DNA of 64,000 nt from Sphingobacterium haloxyli (GTDB taxonomy: Bacteria > Bacteroidota > Bacteroidia > Sphingobacteriales > Sphingobacteriaceae), in assembly GCF_002980525.1 (NCBI RefSeq), contig NZ_PVBQ01000006.1:248001-312000 (forward strand), read 5' to 3'. Every line of letters starts with the position of its first letter. Positions within the stretch are counted from its first letter, which is position 1. Shown here in pieces: positions 1-8,061 of this stretch. The notes beneath the pieces are model-generated. The model worked only from the letters and a program-made list of their open reading frames with translations. It had not been told where the DNA came from and made no database searches. A program made the position numbers and the translations under genes.

Positions 1-357
1 ATCTTCGGGAGGTAAGTACAGGTATTGGGCGCGATGGTTGGCTACTTTGGATAATAAGTGGGTATCTTGATTGTAAAGCTTGATGGGACCGCTATCCGAA
101 AGCACATACAGGATATGCAGATCGGCATGATCTATTTCAAATGGAATGTGCCGCTCATCTTCCAAGAGTATATCGATAAAGTAAAGGTACCCCTGATGTC
201 CATCAAATTCTTGTAACACAGCTTCTTCTTGTTGATTCTTCCAGTAGGTTTCTTCGGCATTTCGCATGTGTATACTATGGTTGATTTCGGTTAAATCGGC
301 TCGTGAGTCTACTTCTTCAAAGTATTCATGCAAGCCCAGATGCATGCTCTTTTTCAT
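1..357 (-). CDS. Partial protein, possible AraC-type regulator sensor domain (runs off left edge)
   Basis: An open frame begins at an ATG at 357 on the minus strand and stays open for 119 codons to the window edge, so only the N-terminal part is visible. The visible part is acidic and mixed alpha/beta, with no signal peptide or membrane segment. Its pattern, a hydrophobic beta-strand stretch (HADLHILYVLSDSGPIKLYN) followed by a second strand, resembles the cupin-like N-terminal domain of Bacteroidota AraC-type regulators, but the DNA-binding part would lie outside the window, so this is only a suggestion. It lies about 95 bp downstream of the small gene ending at 453, on the same strand, and could share its transcript. 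Confidence 0.55.
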   Translation of the reverse strand, partial: MKKSMHLGLHEYFEEVDSRADLTEINHSIHMRNAEETYWKNQQEEAVLQEFDGHQGYLYFIDILLEDERHIPFEIDHADLHILYVLSDSGPIKLYNQDTHLLSKVANHRAQYLYLPPED

Positions 358-452
358 AAGGTTATTTTATTGATAATGAAAGGTAAAGGATTTTAATATC
401 CCCTGGGAGCGCTGTTCGGCTTGCTCCCAAGGAAAGGCTGATACTGATGATA

Positions 453-845
453 TTAAAGGTTTTGTTTGTAACGGATAAAGATTGCCAGTTCCGGAACGAG
501 TACGCTCGGTGTTGAGGTAAGGGTAAAGGTAATCTCGTCTAATCCAAATAAGATGAGTTCTTTAAGGTCATCACTGTTTTCATTTGCACGGGTCTCTTTG
601 TTAAACTGTACCATGGTGCGCTTCTCAAAATGGTCGGCAATGGCGTTGGCCAGCCGGAAGGTGAAATCGGCAGGCATGATGTCCAGTTGTTGATCCTGGT
701 GAGGCAGCAGGTCAAAAGATTCGCGCATCCACCCCTTAAAATCGGTACGGATGAAGGTTACCTCCGCGCCTAATTCGGCATCTGGAAGTCCTACGACCGA
801 CGCTTGTTTCTGACTAACGCCGGAGTTGTCAAATGTGTATTTCAT
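453..845 (-). CDS. Hypothetical protein, 130 aa
   Basis: Not recognised. The frame can extend to 890, but the ATG at 845 (MKYTFDNSGVSQ) gives the more natural soluble start; neither has a strong ribosome binding site, which is common in Bacteroidota. The protein is acidic with no signal peptide or membrane helix. Its C-terminal half (EITFTLTSTPSVLVPELAIFIRY) alternates hydrophobic residues as beta-strands do, and the middle (FTFRLANAIADHFEKR) looks helical. It lies upstream of the partial gene at the left edge on the same strand and diverges from the LytTR gene at 1069. No function is assigned. Confidence 0.6.
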   Translation of the reverse strand: MKYTFDNSGVSQKQASVVGLPDAELGAEVTFIRTDFKGWMRESFDLLPHQDQQLDIMPADFTFRLANAIADHFEKRTMVQFNKETRANENSDDLKELILFGLDEITFTLTSTPSVLVPELAIFIRYKQNL

Positions 846-1068
846 AAGAATTTGTTTTGATGAAGCAGGCAAATAAGTTGTTTTCAGCACTGATCACAAG
901 AATTATCGGAGCAAATAGGACTGAAATAGGCTTTTATCAAGGTTAATCTTAAATAGCAAGCCGATGGATAACGGTCTTTTTGACAAAAATTTACCCATAG
1001 GGCATCGTTGTTTAGGGAAATTTATTATCTTAGGTTCGAATTATAACTCGTAAACCAACGTAGAAATT

Positions 1069-2022
1069 TTGAAGAAGCCTGTTTTTTTGCTCTATGCATT
1101 CGTTATTGCGCTGCTGTTCAACCTGAAGGTATGGGACGCTGATATTCTTGCACGTTTAAAAAGCCACAACTTAATTCCGTTGCTGCTCATCACCATAGCT
1201 GGTTTTTGGGCGTACGCGATCTGGATAGGTAGGCAGTACGGCAGATTATTGCGTAAGCAGCATAACATCGGGCTGGAAACGGAAACCATTCCGTTATCGT
1301 ACAGACATCAGCTGGGATATATCCTATGGGCAATTGTTCCTGTTGTGATCGTGCATATGGCGTTTATCTGGTGCGTGGCATCCATTGTACCGAATACGCA
1401 GGCAGTCGTATTTGCCTATATGCGTGATTACCTACCTGTTTTTGTGCTAGTGGTTGGCGGTTATACCGGCTTGCTACTTTTTCGTCCCGAATATGCGTTG
1501 GAAAACAGCTTTCCGCAGAAGGTGGTAGAGATCAAAGAGGTGCTGCCGCCAGATATAGATGAACGGGTGGGATTGTATACACTGTTTCAGCATTTAATGA
1601 AGCAGCAGGGCTTAGGGCCCGTATTCGACTATACGGACGGTCTTTCGGTTCGCTTTTTCGATATAGCGTTGATAAAAACACATTCTAAAGAATATTATGT
1701 ATACTTAAACGACGGTGATAAGCTGCGGGCAGACGACATTCTGAAAGAATTGAAAGCGCGGGGGCTTGACCGTTGGATGATCAAGATATCGAAGTACTAC
1801 TGCATCAATATGCTGCTGGTGGCTTATCCCATAGAGAAACCAAGATCGCATGTCGAATTGACCAGGACAATATATAGCCGTATGGTGCAAAAGATACCTG
1901 CGGAAGATTTGGATAAGATGTGTAAAATTGGGCCGGTGATGAAAGACGCGGTAGAGAATTTTTTGGCTGATAATGATGGAATGAAGTATGAAGGTTGGGA
2001 TAGCTTCATTCCTTTGCGTTAA
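1069..2022 (+). CDS. Membrane-anchored LytTR-domain regulator
   Basis: Predicted 317-aa one-component transcription regulator. The first ~140 residues hold four hydrophobic segments (about 5-22, 36-55, 84-108 and 118-138). The C-terminal half contains a LytTR-like beta-rich DNA-binding domain around residues 190-260 (FFDIALIKTHSKEYYVYLND, then a helix DDILKELKARGLDRWMIKIS, then YYCINMLLV). In the LytTR family such domains bind direct repeats in promoters; here the membrane part replaces a response-regulator receiver. The start is a TTG directly before AAG AAG; no in-frame ATG nearby gives the same charged start and first membrane helix. No partner histidine kinase is adjacent. Family assignment is moderately sure; target genes are unknown. 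Confidence 0.65.
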   Translation: MKKPVFLLYAFVIALLFNLKVWDADILARLKSHNLIPLLLITIAGFWAYAIWIGRQYGRLLRKQHNIGLETETIPLSYRHQLGYILWAIVPVVIVHMAFIWCVASIVPNTQAVVFAYMRDYLPVFVLVVGGYTGLLLFRPEYALENSFPQKVVEIKEVLPPDIDERVGLYTLFQHLMKQQGLGPVFDYTDGLSVRFFDIALIKTHSKEYYVYLNDGDKLRADDILKELKARGLDRWMIKISKYYCINMLLVAYPIEKPRSHVELTRTIYSRMVQKIPAEDLDKMCKIGPVMKDAVENFLADNDGMKYEGWDSFIPLR

Positions 2023-2127
2023 CGTTTTAATATCCCATATTTTATAAACCTATTCAACTGGAGTGGGCTGGTCATGTGTTGACCTTGAGGAGGGCTGTTC
2101 GGCTGTTGTTCTTTAATATTTCCAATT

Positions 2128-2430
2128 ATGCAAAGTGGACTGAATCATGTAATCGAACTGCTAACTGCAATCAAGAACCTCCTGAGTGAACTTGTCAAAT
2201 TGTTTCGCGAACTTGTCGATATCAAGCGGCAACAGCGCTTGCCGCTGCAGGAACGACACATCTGGACAAAGGAACAGGTACTGGAGAAGATGAATATGAC
2301 CGAACCTACCTACAACCGTAATCTGAAAAAAGAAATACTCGATCCAATGCGTTTGAGCGGTGGCGATTTGTATTTTGAAGAAGATCTAATCGAAGCATTG
2401 AAGAAAAGTAGGAGAAGCGGAAAGATATAA
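2128..2430 (+). CDS. Small helix-turn-helix-like protein, 100 aa
   Basis: Residues 1-40 form a leucine-rich amphipathic helix (HVIELLTAIKNLLSELVKLF) that could be a coiled-coil dimerisation segment. Residues 44-95 resemble a winged-helix or MerR-like DNA-binding unit: WTKEQVLEKMNMTEPTYNRN reads as helix-turn-helix, followed by a short hairpin (GGDLYFEEDLIEAL). Bacteroidota genomes carry many such small proteins with this layout, often near conjugative or accessory DNA. It follows the LytTR gene by 105 bp on the same strand and converges with the M16 peptidase operon. Its target is unknown. Confidence 0.55.
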   Translation: MQSGLNHVIELLTAIKNLLSELVKLFRELVDIKRQQRLPLQERHIWTKEQVLEKMNMTEPTYNRNLKKEILDPMRLSGGDLYFEEDLIEALKKSRRSGKI

Positions 2431-2471
2431 CGCCTGTTGGTGCGATCGGCGTCGTTAGGTCAGCTGTGTCT

Positions 2472-2505
2472 AAAAAAAAGAGAGCCTGCAAACTAGCAGA
2501 CCCTC
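2472..2505 (-). terminator. Intrinsic terminator of the ABC/MutS/M16 operon
   Basis: Read on the minus strand, a 10-bp stem (GAGGGTCTGC / GCAGGCTCTC, two G-U pairs) with a 6-nt loop is followed by eight T. It begins about 34 bp past the stop codon of the M16 peptidase gene at 2539, as expected for the end of that operon. Confidence 0.85.
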
Positions 2506-2538
2506 CTAAACTAAACTAAACACAGTCTTAATTTCGAT

Positions 2539-5373
2539 TTATTCGGCTGGATAAAGGACAAACTTGAAGAGCTGTGACGGCTCTAGGTACTTCTGTGCCA
2601 GTGCCTGTACCTTTTCAGGGGTAATCGTTCTGATCAGTTCTTTCTCCTTGTAGATGCGGGCCGGATCGAGGTTGTCGATGCTGCTGCTCAGGAGATAGGA
2701 CAGCCAGAAGTTATTGTATTTCAGCTGTTGATCGCTGCTGAGCAGTTTTTCGGCGATGTATTTGTCGATATCCTCTTGGCTGGGACCGTTCATCCGTATG
2801 GCCTCGATCTCTTCTAACGCCGCATCAACCAGTTTATTAACTAGTTTTGGGTCGGTGACGAAAGAGATATTCATACCGAAACGTTTTCTAGGGTTTTTGG
2901 CTAAGGATGGTGAGACACTGATCGAATAGATACCGCCTTCTTTTTCCCGAAGTCGTTCGGTCAGTTTTATTGTAAGGGTGCTGGATAGTGCGTCCATCAA
3001 CAGGTTGTTGTATTCGCTGTAGTCTTCGTATGCACTTAGATAGGCCATAGCTACGGTCGACTTGTCTTCGTTCCCCTGGCGAATATCGAGCTGGATGCCT
3101 TTTGCAGGCGGGTATACGCCGTTGTCACGGAATTTTTCTTTGCGCGCTAGATTCGGCAGCGTAGCCAGATACTGTTTGATAAAAGGATCGATAAGTGCGC
3201 GGTCAAAATTCCCGACGATAACGAATGTAAAATCGGAGGCATCGGCAAACCGTTCACGGAAAATTTCCAGGGAGCGGTTGAGGTTGATCTGATCGATCTT
3301 AGCTGCTGTGGGTGCCGTTTTTCGAGGATCATTATCGTAGAGTACCGCTGCGATGCTGTCGGTAAATACGGTAGTAGGTTGCAGATGGCGGTTCTTTAGC
3401 GCAATCTTGGATTTCTCCAGGTTGGCTTCATTGAACGCGCTATCCAAACGTGTGGCCGTAAAGTAGCCGTAGATCAGCTCGAACGCGGTGCCTAGATCTT
3501 CTTTTGTAGAATACGCCTTGATCCCTTCCCCAATCTCGTTGATAAATGGGGATGCGGATGCGTTTTTGCCGTTCAGGTATCTTGACAACTGTAAGGAGCT
3601 GAACGGACCGAGCCCGCTGTTGACGACGATGTTTGTGGCGTTGACAGCCGACTGGTAATCCTGTAGGTCGTACTGCGAATACCCGCCAGGACTAAAGGAC
3701 GTGATCTGTATTTCGTCATTTTTGAACGTGGTCGGTTTCAGGACAACTTTTGCCCCGTTGCTAAGCAGAAGGGTTTGCGTACCGATAGCGCTGTCCTGAT
3801 GCTCTTCTACGATATCTCCAGGCGCAGGCAACGGGCCCAGAAGTTGGTCGGCGACCTGTTCCTCCTCATAGGTTGTTACATCTTGCTGGCGCGCATGCGC
3901 GATCCAGGTGTCGATCTGCTGCTCCGTGGGGGCGTTTTCCATGTCTTTGGTGTGGACAAGGATCATATCGCGGTTGATGTCCTGCTCAAATTCATCAGCA
4001 CAGGCAAGAATTTCGCGCGGCGTAATTTCCTGGATGGCCTGTGTCAGAACTGGATGGAGGTACTCGAACGAAGGCGCTGGTTCATCTTTCAGATAGTACG
4101 CCAGGATCTGGTCCATGTGCGCTTTCGAACTCGTCTTATCATATTCTTTTAGGCTTCTGTCCAGGCTTGTACGATAGTCTGTCTTGACGCGGGAAATTTC
4201 GGAGGCCGTAAAACCTTGTGTTCTGATCTGCTTTAAGACGCTATATACGCTGTGGATACTAGCCTGTAAACTGTCTGGCTTTGGCATAATCTGGATGCCG
4301 CTGCTCTCTAGGTTACTGACGATTTTTCCGTTGCTGAGCGAGGCTGCCAGGTAGGGCGTTTGGGCATCACGTGTCTTTTCGCTTAGTCTGGTGTTGGCGA
4401 GCTGGATGAAGATATCTTTTGCCAGAGATCGCTTATAATCGCTTACATGTTCGGTCTTTACGGCTTCTTGCTTATAGAGGATCTGTAATGATGTTTGGGT
4501 TACTTCATCGTCTGTGAACGCAAGAAACTGGTTTTTGCCGGTCAGCGGAATCGGATAATTCACTAGCTTCGGCGCTCTCTTCGGATTTTTTAACCCCGAA
4601 AACTGAGCGACGATTTTCTCTTCCATTTCGGCCACGTTGATATCGCCCACGACGATGAGGGCCTGAAGTTCCGGACGGTACCAATCTTTATGAAACTGAC
4701 GTATCTCTTTGTATTTAAAATTTTTCAATACCTCTTCGGTACCGATAGGCATGCGGTATGCATAACGGGATTGATTGGTAAGCATCGGAAAAGTCTTTTC
4801 CTGTAGGCGGTGGGACAGGCCGCCTCGTTGCCTTTTCTCTTCGAGAATAACACCGCGCTCCTGATCGATCTCCTCGTCCTCTAACAGGGCGCCGGCCGCC
4901 CAGTCGCGCATGATAAGCAACCCTTGTTCCAGTAGCTCAGGATCGGACGTAGGCAGGGGAAGCTGGTAAACGGTTTCTTCGAAACCGGTATAGGCGTTCA
5001 GATCTGCCCCAAAGCGGATGCCGGCTTTTTGGAGGTAATCGACCAGCGCGTTCTTAGGGAAATGCGTCGTGCCGTTGAAATTCATGTGTTCCAGAAAATG
5101 GGCTAATCCTTGTTGTTTGTCCGTTTCCAGGATGGAGCCAACTTTATTGGCCAGATAAAAGAGAACCCGGTCTTTCGGTTCGGTATTGCGCAGTATAAAG
5201 TACTGGAACCCGTTGGCCAACTTGCCGACCTTGACCCCGGGATGGAGCGGAATCTGTTCGTTGACAGGCTGCGCCTGTTCCTGGTTCGCCTGCGGGTTCT
5301 CGGTGGCCCGGGCCAATTGGCTGGTGCTTACCGAAAGGGCGAGTAGTGCATAAAATAAAGTTGTATGTCGCAT
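2539..5373 (-). CDS. Secreted M16-family (pitrilysin/insulinase) zinc metallopeptidase
   Basis: 944-aa periplasmic or exported protease. Residues 1-23 form a signal peptide (MRHTTLFYALLALSVSTSQL then ARA). The inverted zinc motif HxxEH is present as HFLEH at residues 92-96, with the third-ligand region (EEIDQERGVILEE) about 75 residues later, so the N-terminal M16 unit should be catalytic. The C-terminal half (residues ~500-944) is a second M16-type repeat without HxxEH, the normal arrangement for two-repeat M16 proteins that enclose peptides in a closed chamber. It is the last gene of a five-gene operon, starting 2 bp after the MutS-like gene. M16 enzymes cut medium-length peptides; with the exporter upstream, a role in handling exported or imported peptides is inferred, not shown. 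Confidence 0.92.
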   Translation of the reverse strand: MRHTTLFYALLALSVSTSQLARATENPQANQEQAQPVNEQIPLHPGVKVGKLANGFQYFILRNTEPKDRVLFYLANKVGSILETDKQQGLAHFLEHMNFNGTTHFPKNALVDYLQKAGIRFGADLNAYTGFEETVYQLPLPTSDPELLEQGLLIMRDWAAGALLEDEEIDQERGVILEEKRQRGGLSHRLQEKTFPMLTNQSRYAYRMPIGTEEVLKNFKYKEIRQFHKDWYRPELQALIVVGDINVAEMEEKIVAQFSGLKNPKRAPKLVNYPIPLTGKNQFLAFTDDEVTQTSLQILYKQEAVKTEHVSDYKRSLAKDIFIQLANTRLSEKTRDAQTPYLAASLSNGKIVSNLESSGIQIMPKPDSLQASIHSVYSVLKQIRTQGFTASEISRVKTDYRTSLDRSLKEYDKTSSKAHMDQILAYYLKDEPAPSFEYLHPVLTQAIQEITPREILACADEFEQDINRDMILVHTKDMENAPTEQQIDTWIAHARQQDVTTYEEEQVADQLLGPLPAPGDIVEEHQDSAIGTQTLLLSNGAKVVLKPTTFKNDEIQITSFSPGGYSQYDLQDYQSAVNATNIVVNSGLGPFSSLQLSRYLNGKNASASPFINEIGEGIKAYSTKEDLGTAFELIYGYFTATRLDSAFNEANLEKSKIALKNRHLQPTTVFTDSIAAVLYDNDPRKTAPTAAKIDQINLNRSLEIFRERFADASDFTFVIVGNFDRALIDPFIKQYLATLPNLARKEKFRDNGVYPPAKGIQLDIRQGNEDKSTVAMAYLSAYEDYSEYNNLLMDALSSTLTIKLTERLREKEGGIYSISVSPSLAKNPRKRFGMNISFVTDPKLVNKLVDAALEEIEAIRMNGPSQEDIDKYIAEKLLSSDQQLKYNNFWLSYLLSSSIDNLDPARIYKEKELIRTITPEKVQALAQKYLEPSQLFKFVLYPAE

Positions 5374-5375
5374 GT

Positions 5376-6722
5376 CTAAATTGTTGTTTTGCTTTTTTCT
5401 AATAGTTCGAGCACATGCTCTTTATGAATAAGTACCATACCGTGTTTGTCGCTGCTGATTCCCTTTTCTGCTTTGTAGGTATAGGTTGGTGTGGGGCCGT
5501 CCATGACCGTTGGCAGGTACAGGAACTGTGTTTCTGGCGTTTCCCTGCCTAGCTGCTCGCCAACTTCGACGATATGGGTGGAAATGAGGTACTGGCAGGA
5601 AAAATGTTGCTGGAACGCACGGGTCACGGCTAGTGTTGCTTCGAAAGCGTCTTTGACATTGGTGCCTTTGAAGAGTTCATCAAAAATGACCACAAGACGT
5701 TTGCCTTGGTGTACGGCTTTGGCGATCTCTTTTACGCGGAGTACTTCAGCGTAATAATGGCTATGACCGAGGTTGAGGTTGTCCTCCACATTGATGGACG
5801 AGTAGAGTCCGTCTTTTATCGAGAAATGCATCTCTTCAGCAGCAACGGGAAATCCCAAATGGGCCAGATAGACTGCAATACCCAGACTCTTCATGTAGGT
5901 GGATTTGCCCGCCATATTCGCGCCCGTCAAAAATATAAGGTTTTTGCCCTTGTCATACTGCAGGTCGTTTCCGATCGCATGTGGAATGGTAGGGTGGTAT
6001 ACGTTGCGTAGATGTAAGACCTGTTCTTCCGCGGGGTGGGATACAGCGGCTACAAATCCGCGGTCGTTGGCCACCTGCGCAATGGATTGATAGCAATCGA
6101 TATAGTAAACGATCTCCAACGCGTTCTGCAGGTGGTCAGCCCATTTACCGCGCAAGTAGTAGTCGCATTTCACCGCTAGCCCCACCGGGAGGCCCTGCTC
6201 GTGCCACTCGACCTCTTCTTGCAGCTGGGGCAGTTCGGTTGTCTGGCGTAGCCAAGCCTGTCCCAGAGGCGTACCCTCCATCAAGCCTTGCGTGTCGGAA
6301 GCGTGCAGATCGACTAGATATTGACGCAGATCCGTCGCCAGCCGCAACACGGCACGGACGCTGTCCTCGAAGTGCTGACTTTCTTTACGCAGTCCCATTT
6401 TTCGCAGGAAGGCAAACCGTGCAATAGTGTATATACTTTTGGCGTAAGATCGGTTAGTGACGCCGGACACGAAGTTTTGTGCAAGCTCCAGGCCGGCCGG
6501 GTCGATGCGGAATAGGGCTTCCTGTTGCCGGAAGAATGCGATGAGCGCGCTTCGGTGCTGTATGGCTGATCGATCAGTAAGGGGCGTTTTAAACATGCTC
6601 TCCAACAAGTGTTCTCCACCGTATGTGCTGGTCTGATTGAAGAGCGAAAAGACCGAGTTTCGGCTGTATTTTCCTAGAATATGCAGATCTTTCAGGGTCT
6701 GTGTATCTGTAATAAAGCTCAT
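5376..6722 (-). CDS. Short MutS-like ATPase (second of tandem pair), 448 aa
   Basis: Contains the MutS C-terminal ATPase with a lever/core region in front, but is only half the length of MutS: the mismatch-reading domain I and the C-terminal dimerisation tail are absent, and there is no Smr nuclease. Key motifs are Walker A GANMAGKST, the MutS signature region (LGHSHYYAEVLRVKEIA), Walker B VIFDELFKGTN and the STHI switch. The ATG at 6722 is chosen because it makes an ATGA overlap with the stop of the upstream paralogue; a longer frame to 6944 lies inside that paralogue and is not plausible. Upstream and downstream genes are 4 bp overlapping and 2 bp apart. Usually auto-annotated as mismatch repair, but without domain I that role is doubtful. 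Confidence 0.85.
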   Translation of the reverse strand: MSFITDTQTLKDLHILGKYSRNSVFSLFNQTSTYGGEHLLESMFKTPLTDRSAIQHRSALIAFFRQQEALFRIDPAGLELAQNFVSGVTNRSYAKSIYTIARFAFLRKMGLRKESQHFEDSVRAVLRLATDLRQYLVDLHASDTQGLMEGTPLGQAWLRQTTELPQLQEEVEWHEQGLPVGLAVKCDYYLRGKWADHLQNALEIVYYIDCYQSIAQVANDRGFVAAVSHPAEEQVLHLRNVYHPTIPHAIGNDLQYDKGKNLIFLTGANMAGKSTYMKSLGIAVYLAHLGFPVAAEEMHFSIKDGLYSSINVEDNLNLGHSHYYAEVLRVKEIAKAVHQGKRLVVIFDELFKGTNVKDAFEATLAVTRAFQQHFSCQYLISTHIVEVGEQLGRETPETQFLYLPTVMDGPTPTYTYKAEKGISSDKHGMVLIHKEHVLELLEKSKTTI

Positions 6723-8059
6723 ATCTGTGTCGGGTTTTGGAGGGTTAGCAAATCGATGATGCCTTCGTTTTCGATGATGACCATGCCGTGCCTGTCTTCC
6801 GTGATACCCTTCTGCAGTGCATAGGTATACGTCGGTACGCCGTCTTTCATAACGGTGGGCAGAAACACGTATTGGATATGGGGGTGGCTCTGCCGGAGTT
6901 GCTCGCCGGCTTCCAGAATGTGCGTGGAAAGAACAAACTGGCATCTGGGGTGCTGGTACAGGCGGGATGCGATCTCTACTGTTCCCTCATAGGCGTCTTT
7001 GACATTGGTGCCGCGGAACATTTCGTCGAAGATGATAAATAGTTTTTTACCCTCGGCAAGCTGTTGGGCGACCTTCTTGACACGTAGCACCTCGGCATAA
7101 AAATGGCTATACCCCATTTGAATATTATCGGGCAGATTGATAGAAGTATAAAGGCCGTTTCGGGGCGAAAATACAAGCTGTCTGGCCGGAACAGGAAAGC
7201 CCATATGCGCCAAGAACAGTGCAATACCCAAAGACTTCATGAAGGTAGATTTACCAGCCATGTTGGCACCGGTAAGAAACGTGATGTTATGCGTCTTATC
7301 CATGTGGATGCTATTGCTTTTTGCACCTTCAATAAGGGGATGAAAAACATGGTCGAAACTTACTTCCTCCATTTCGCCCTGATATACCGACGGCATGGAA
7401 AAACCATGTTCACGTGCCGCCTGAGCTGCGGTAAGGTATACGTCGAACATGTAGATGTCCCGAAGTAGACGGCGGAAGACGTCTTTTTCTTCGAAACGTA
7501 AAATATTGTCGTACCGGATCACGTCCGCCCGTTTTATCCGCTGCTTTTCATCTATTAATGGAAGGGCGTCGAGGGCTGTCTGTCGTAGGGTTGTTGCAAA
7601 CTGGGCTAGTTGCTCGGTATAGCGGCTGCCGGCGCCCGTCGATGCGTCTGCTAGCAGTGTTTTCCAACGATGGATTATCTGCGTGCAGCTGCTGATGCCT
7701 GATACGATTTTTCTATACTCGGTGTCTGCTCCCAGAAGCGATTGTATACGTTCCTTGAAGCTCTTGTTTCCACCGTGCAGTCTGCTACGTTCATCGGTCA
7801 TATCCAAATAGAACAGTGCCTGGTCAAACCAGATGGATGCAAACGGGAATGTGGTCGGGTGGTCGATAAAATACCCTATTGTTTCCGTTCGCTTTTCGAT
7901 GGCTGCGGCGTCGGAAAGGGGATAGGTAAACCACTCTTCAAGCAATTCGGAACCGCCGACGGTGGCTGTATTATTAAAAAGCTGAAATACGGAGGCTTTG
8001 CCACGTTGAGCAAAGATACTCAGATCGTCTAATGTTTGTTTGTCGACTAATAAACTCAT
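6719..8059 (-). CDS. Short MutS-like ATPase (first of tandem pair), 446 aa
   Basis: Paralogue of the gene that follows it. The N-terminal ~250 residues are helical and match MutS core/lever layout; the ATPase carries Walker A GANMAGKST (residues ~264-272), the signature region GYSHFYAEVLRVKKVA, Walker B FIIFDEMFRGTN and STHILEAGEQL. Domain I of MutS (with its FxE mismatch wedge) is missing. The ATG at 8059 is preferred: it is preceded by AGGAAGGTAACC and lies 2 bp past the stop of the permease gene, whereas a start at 8086 would sit inside that gene. Translational coupling to an ABC exporter is unusual for a mismatch-repair protein; the true substrate of this ATPase pair is unknown. Confidence 0.85.
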   Translation of the reverse strand: MSLLVDKQTLDDLSIFAQRGKASVFQLFNNTATVGGSELLEEWFTYPLSDAAAIEKRTETIGYFIDHPTTFPFASIWFDQALFYLDMTDERSRLHGGNKSFKERIQSLLGADTEYRKIVSGISSCTQIIHRWKTLLADASTGAGSRYTEQLAQFATTLRQTALDALPLIDEKQRIKRADVIRYDNILRFEEKDVFRRLLRDIYMFDVYLTAAQAAREHGFSMPSVYQGEMEEVSFDHVFHPLIEGAKSNSIHMDKTHNITFLTGANMAGKSTFMKSLGIALFLAHMGFPVPARQLVFSPRNGLYTSINLPDNIQMGYSHFYAEVLRVKKVAQQLAEGKKLFIIFDEMFRGTNVKDAYEGTVEIASRLYQHPRCQFVLSTHILEAGEQLRQSHPHIQYVFLPTVMKDGVPTYTYALQKGITEDRHGMVIIENEGIIDLLTLQNPTQI

Positions 8060-8061
8060 GG

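Noticed and set aside
3775..4152. 125-codon frame opposite to the M16 peptidase
   Set aside because: Completely inside a well-supported coding gene on the other strand; composition follows the antisense of conserved M16 sequence.
6719..6944. Longer N-terminus for the second MutS-like gene
   Set aside because: It would lie within the coding end of the first paralogue; the ATGA overlap at 6722 and alignment of both N-termini set the start there.
5376..8059. Bona fide mismatch-repair MutS1 or MutS2
   Set aside because: Both proteins are ~450 aa, without the mismatch-binding domain I or an Smr nuclease domain.
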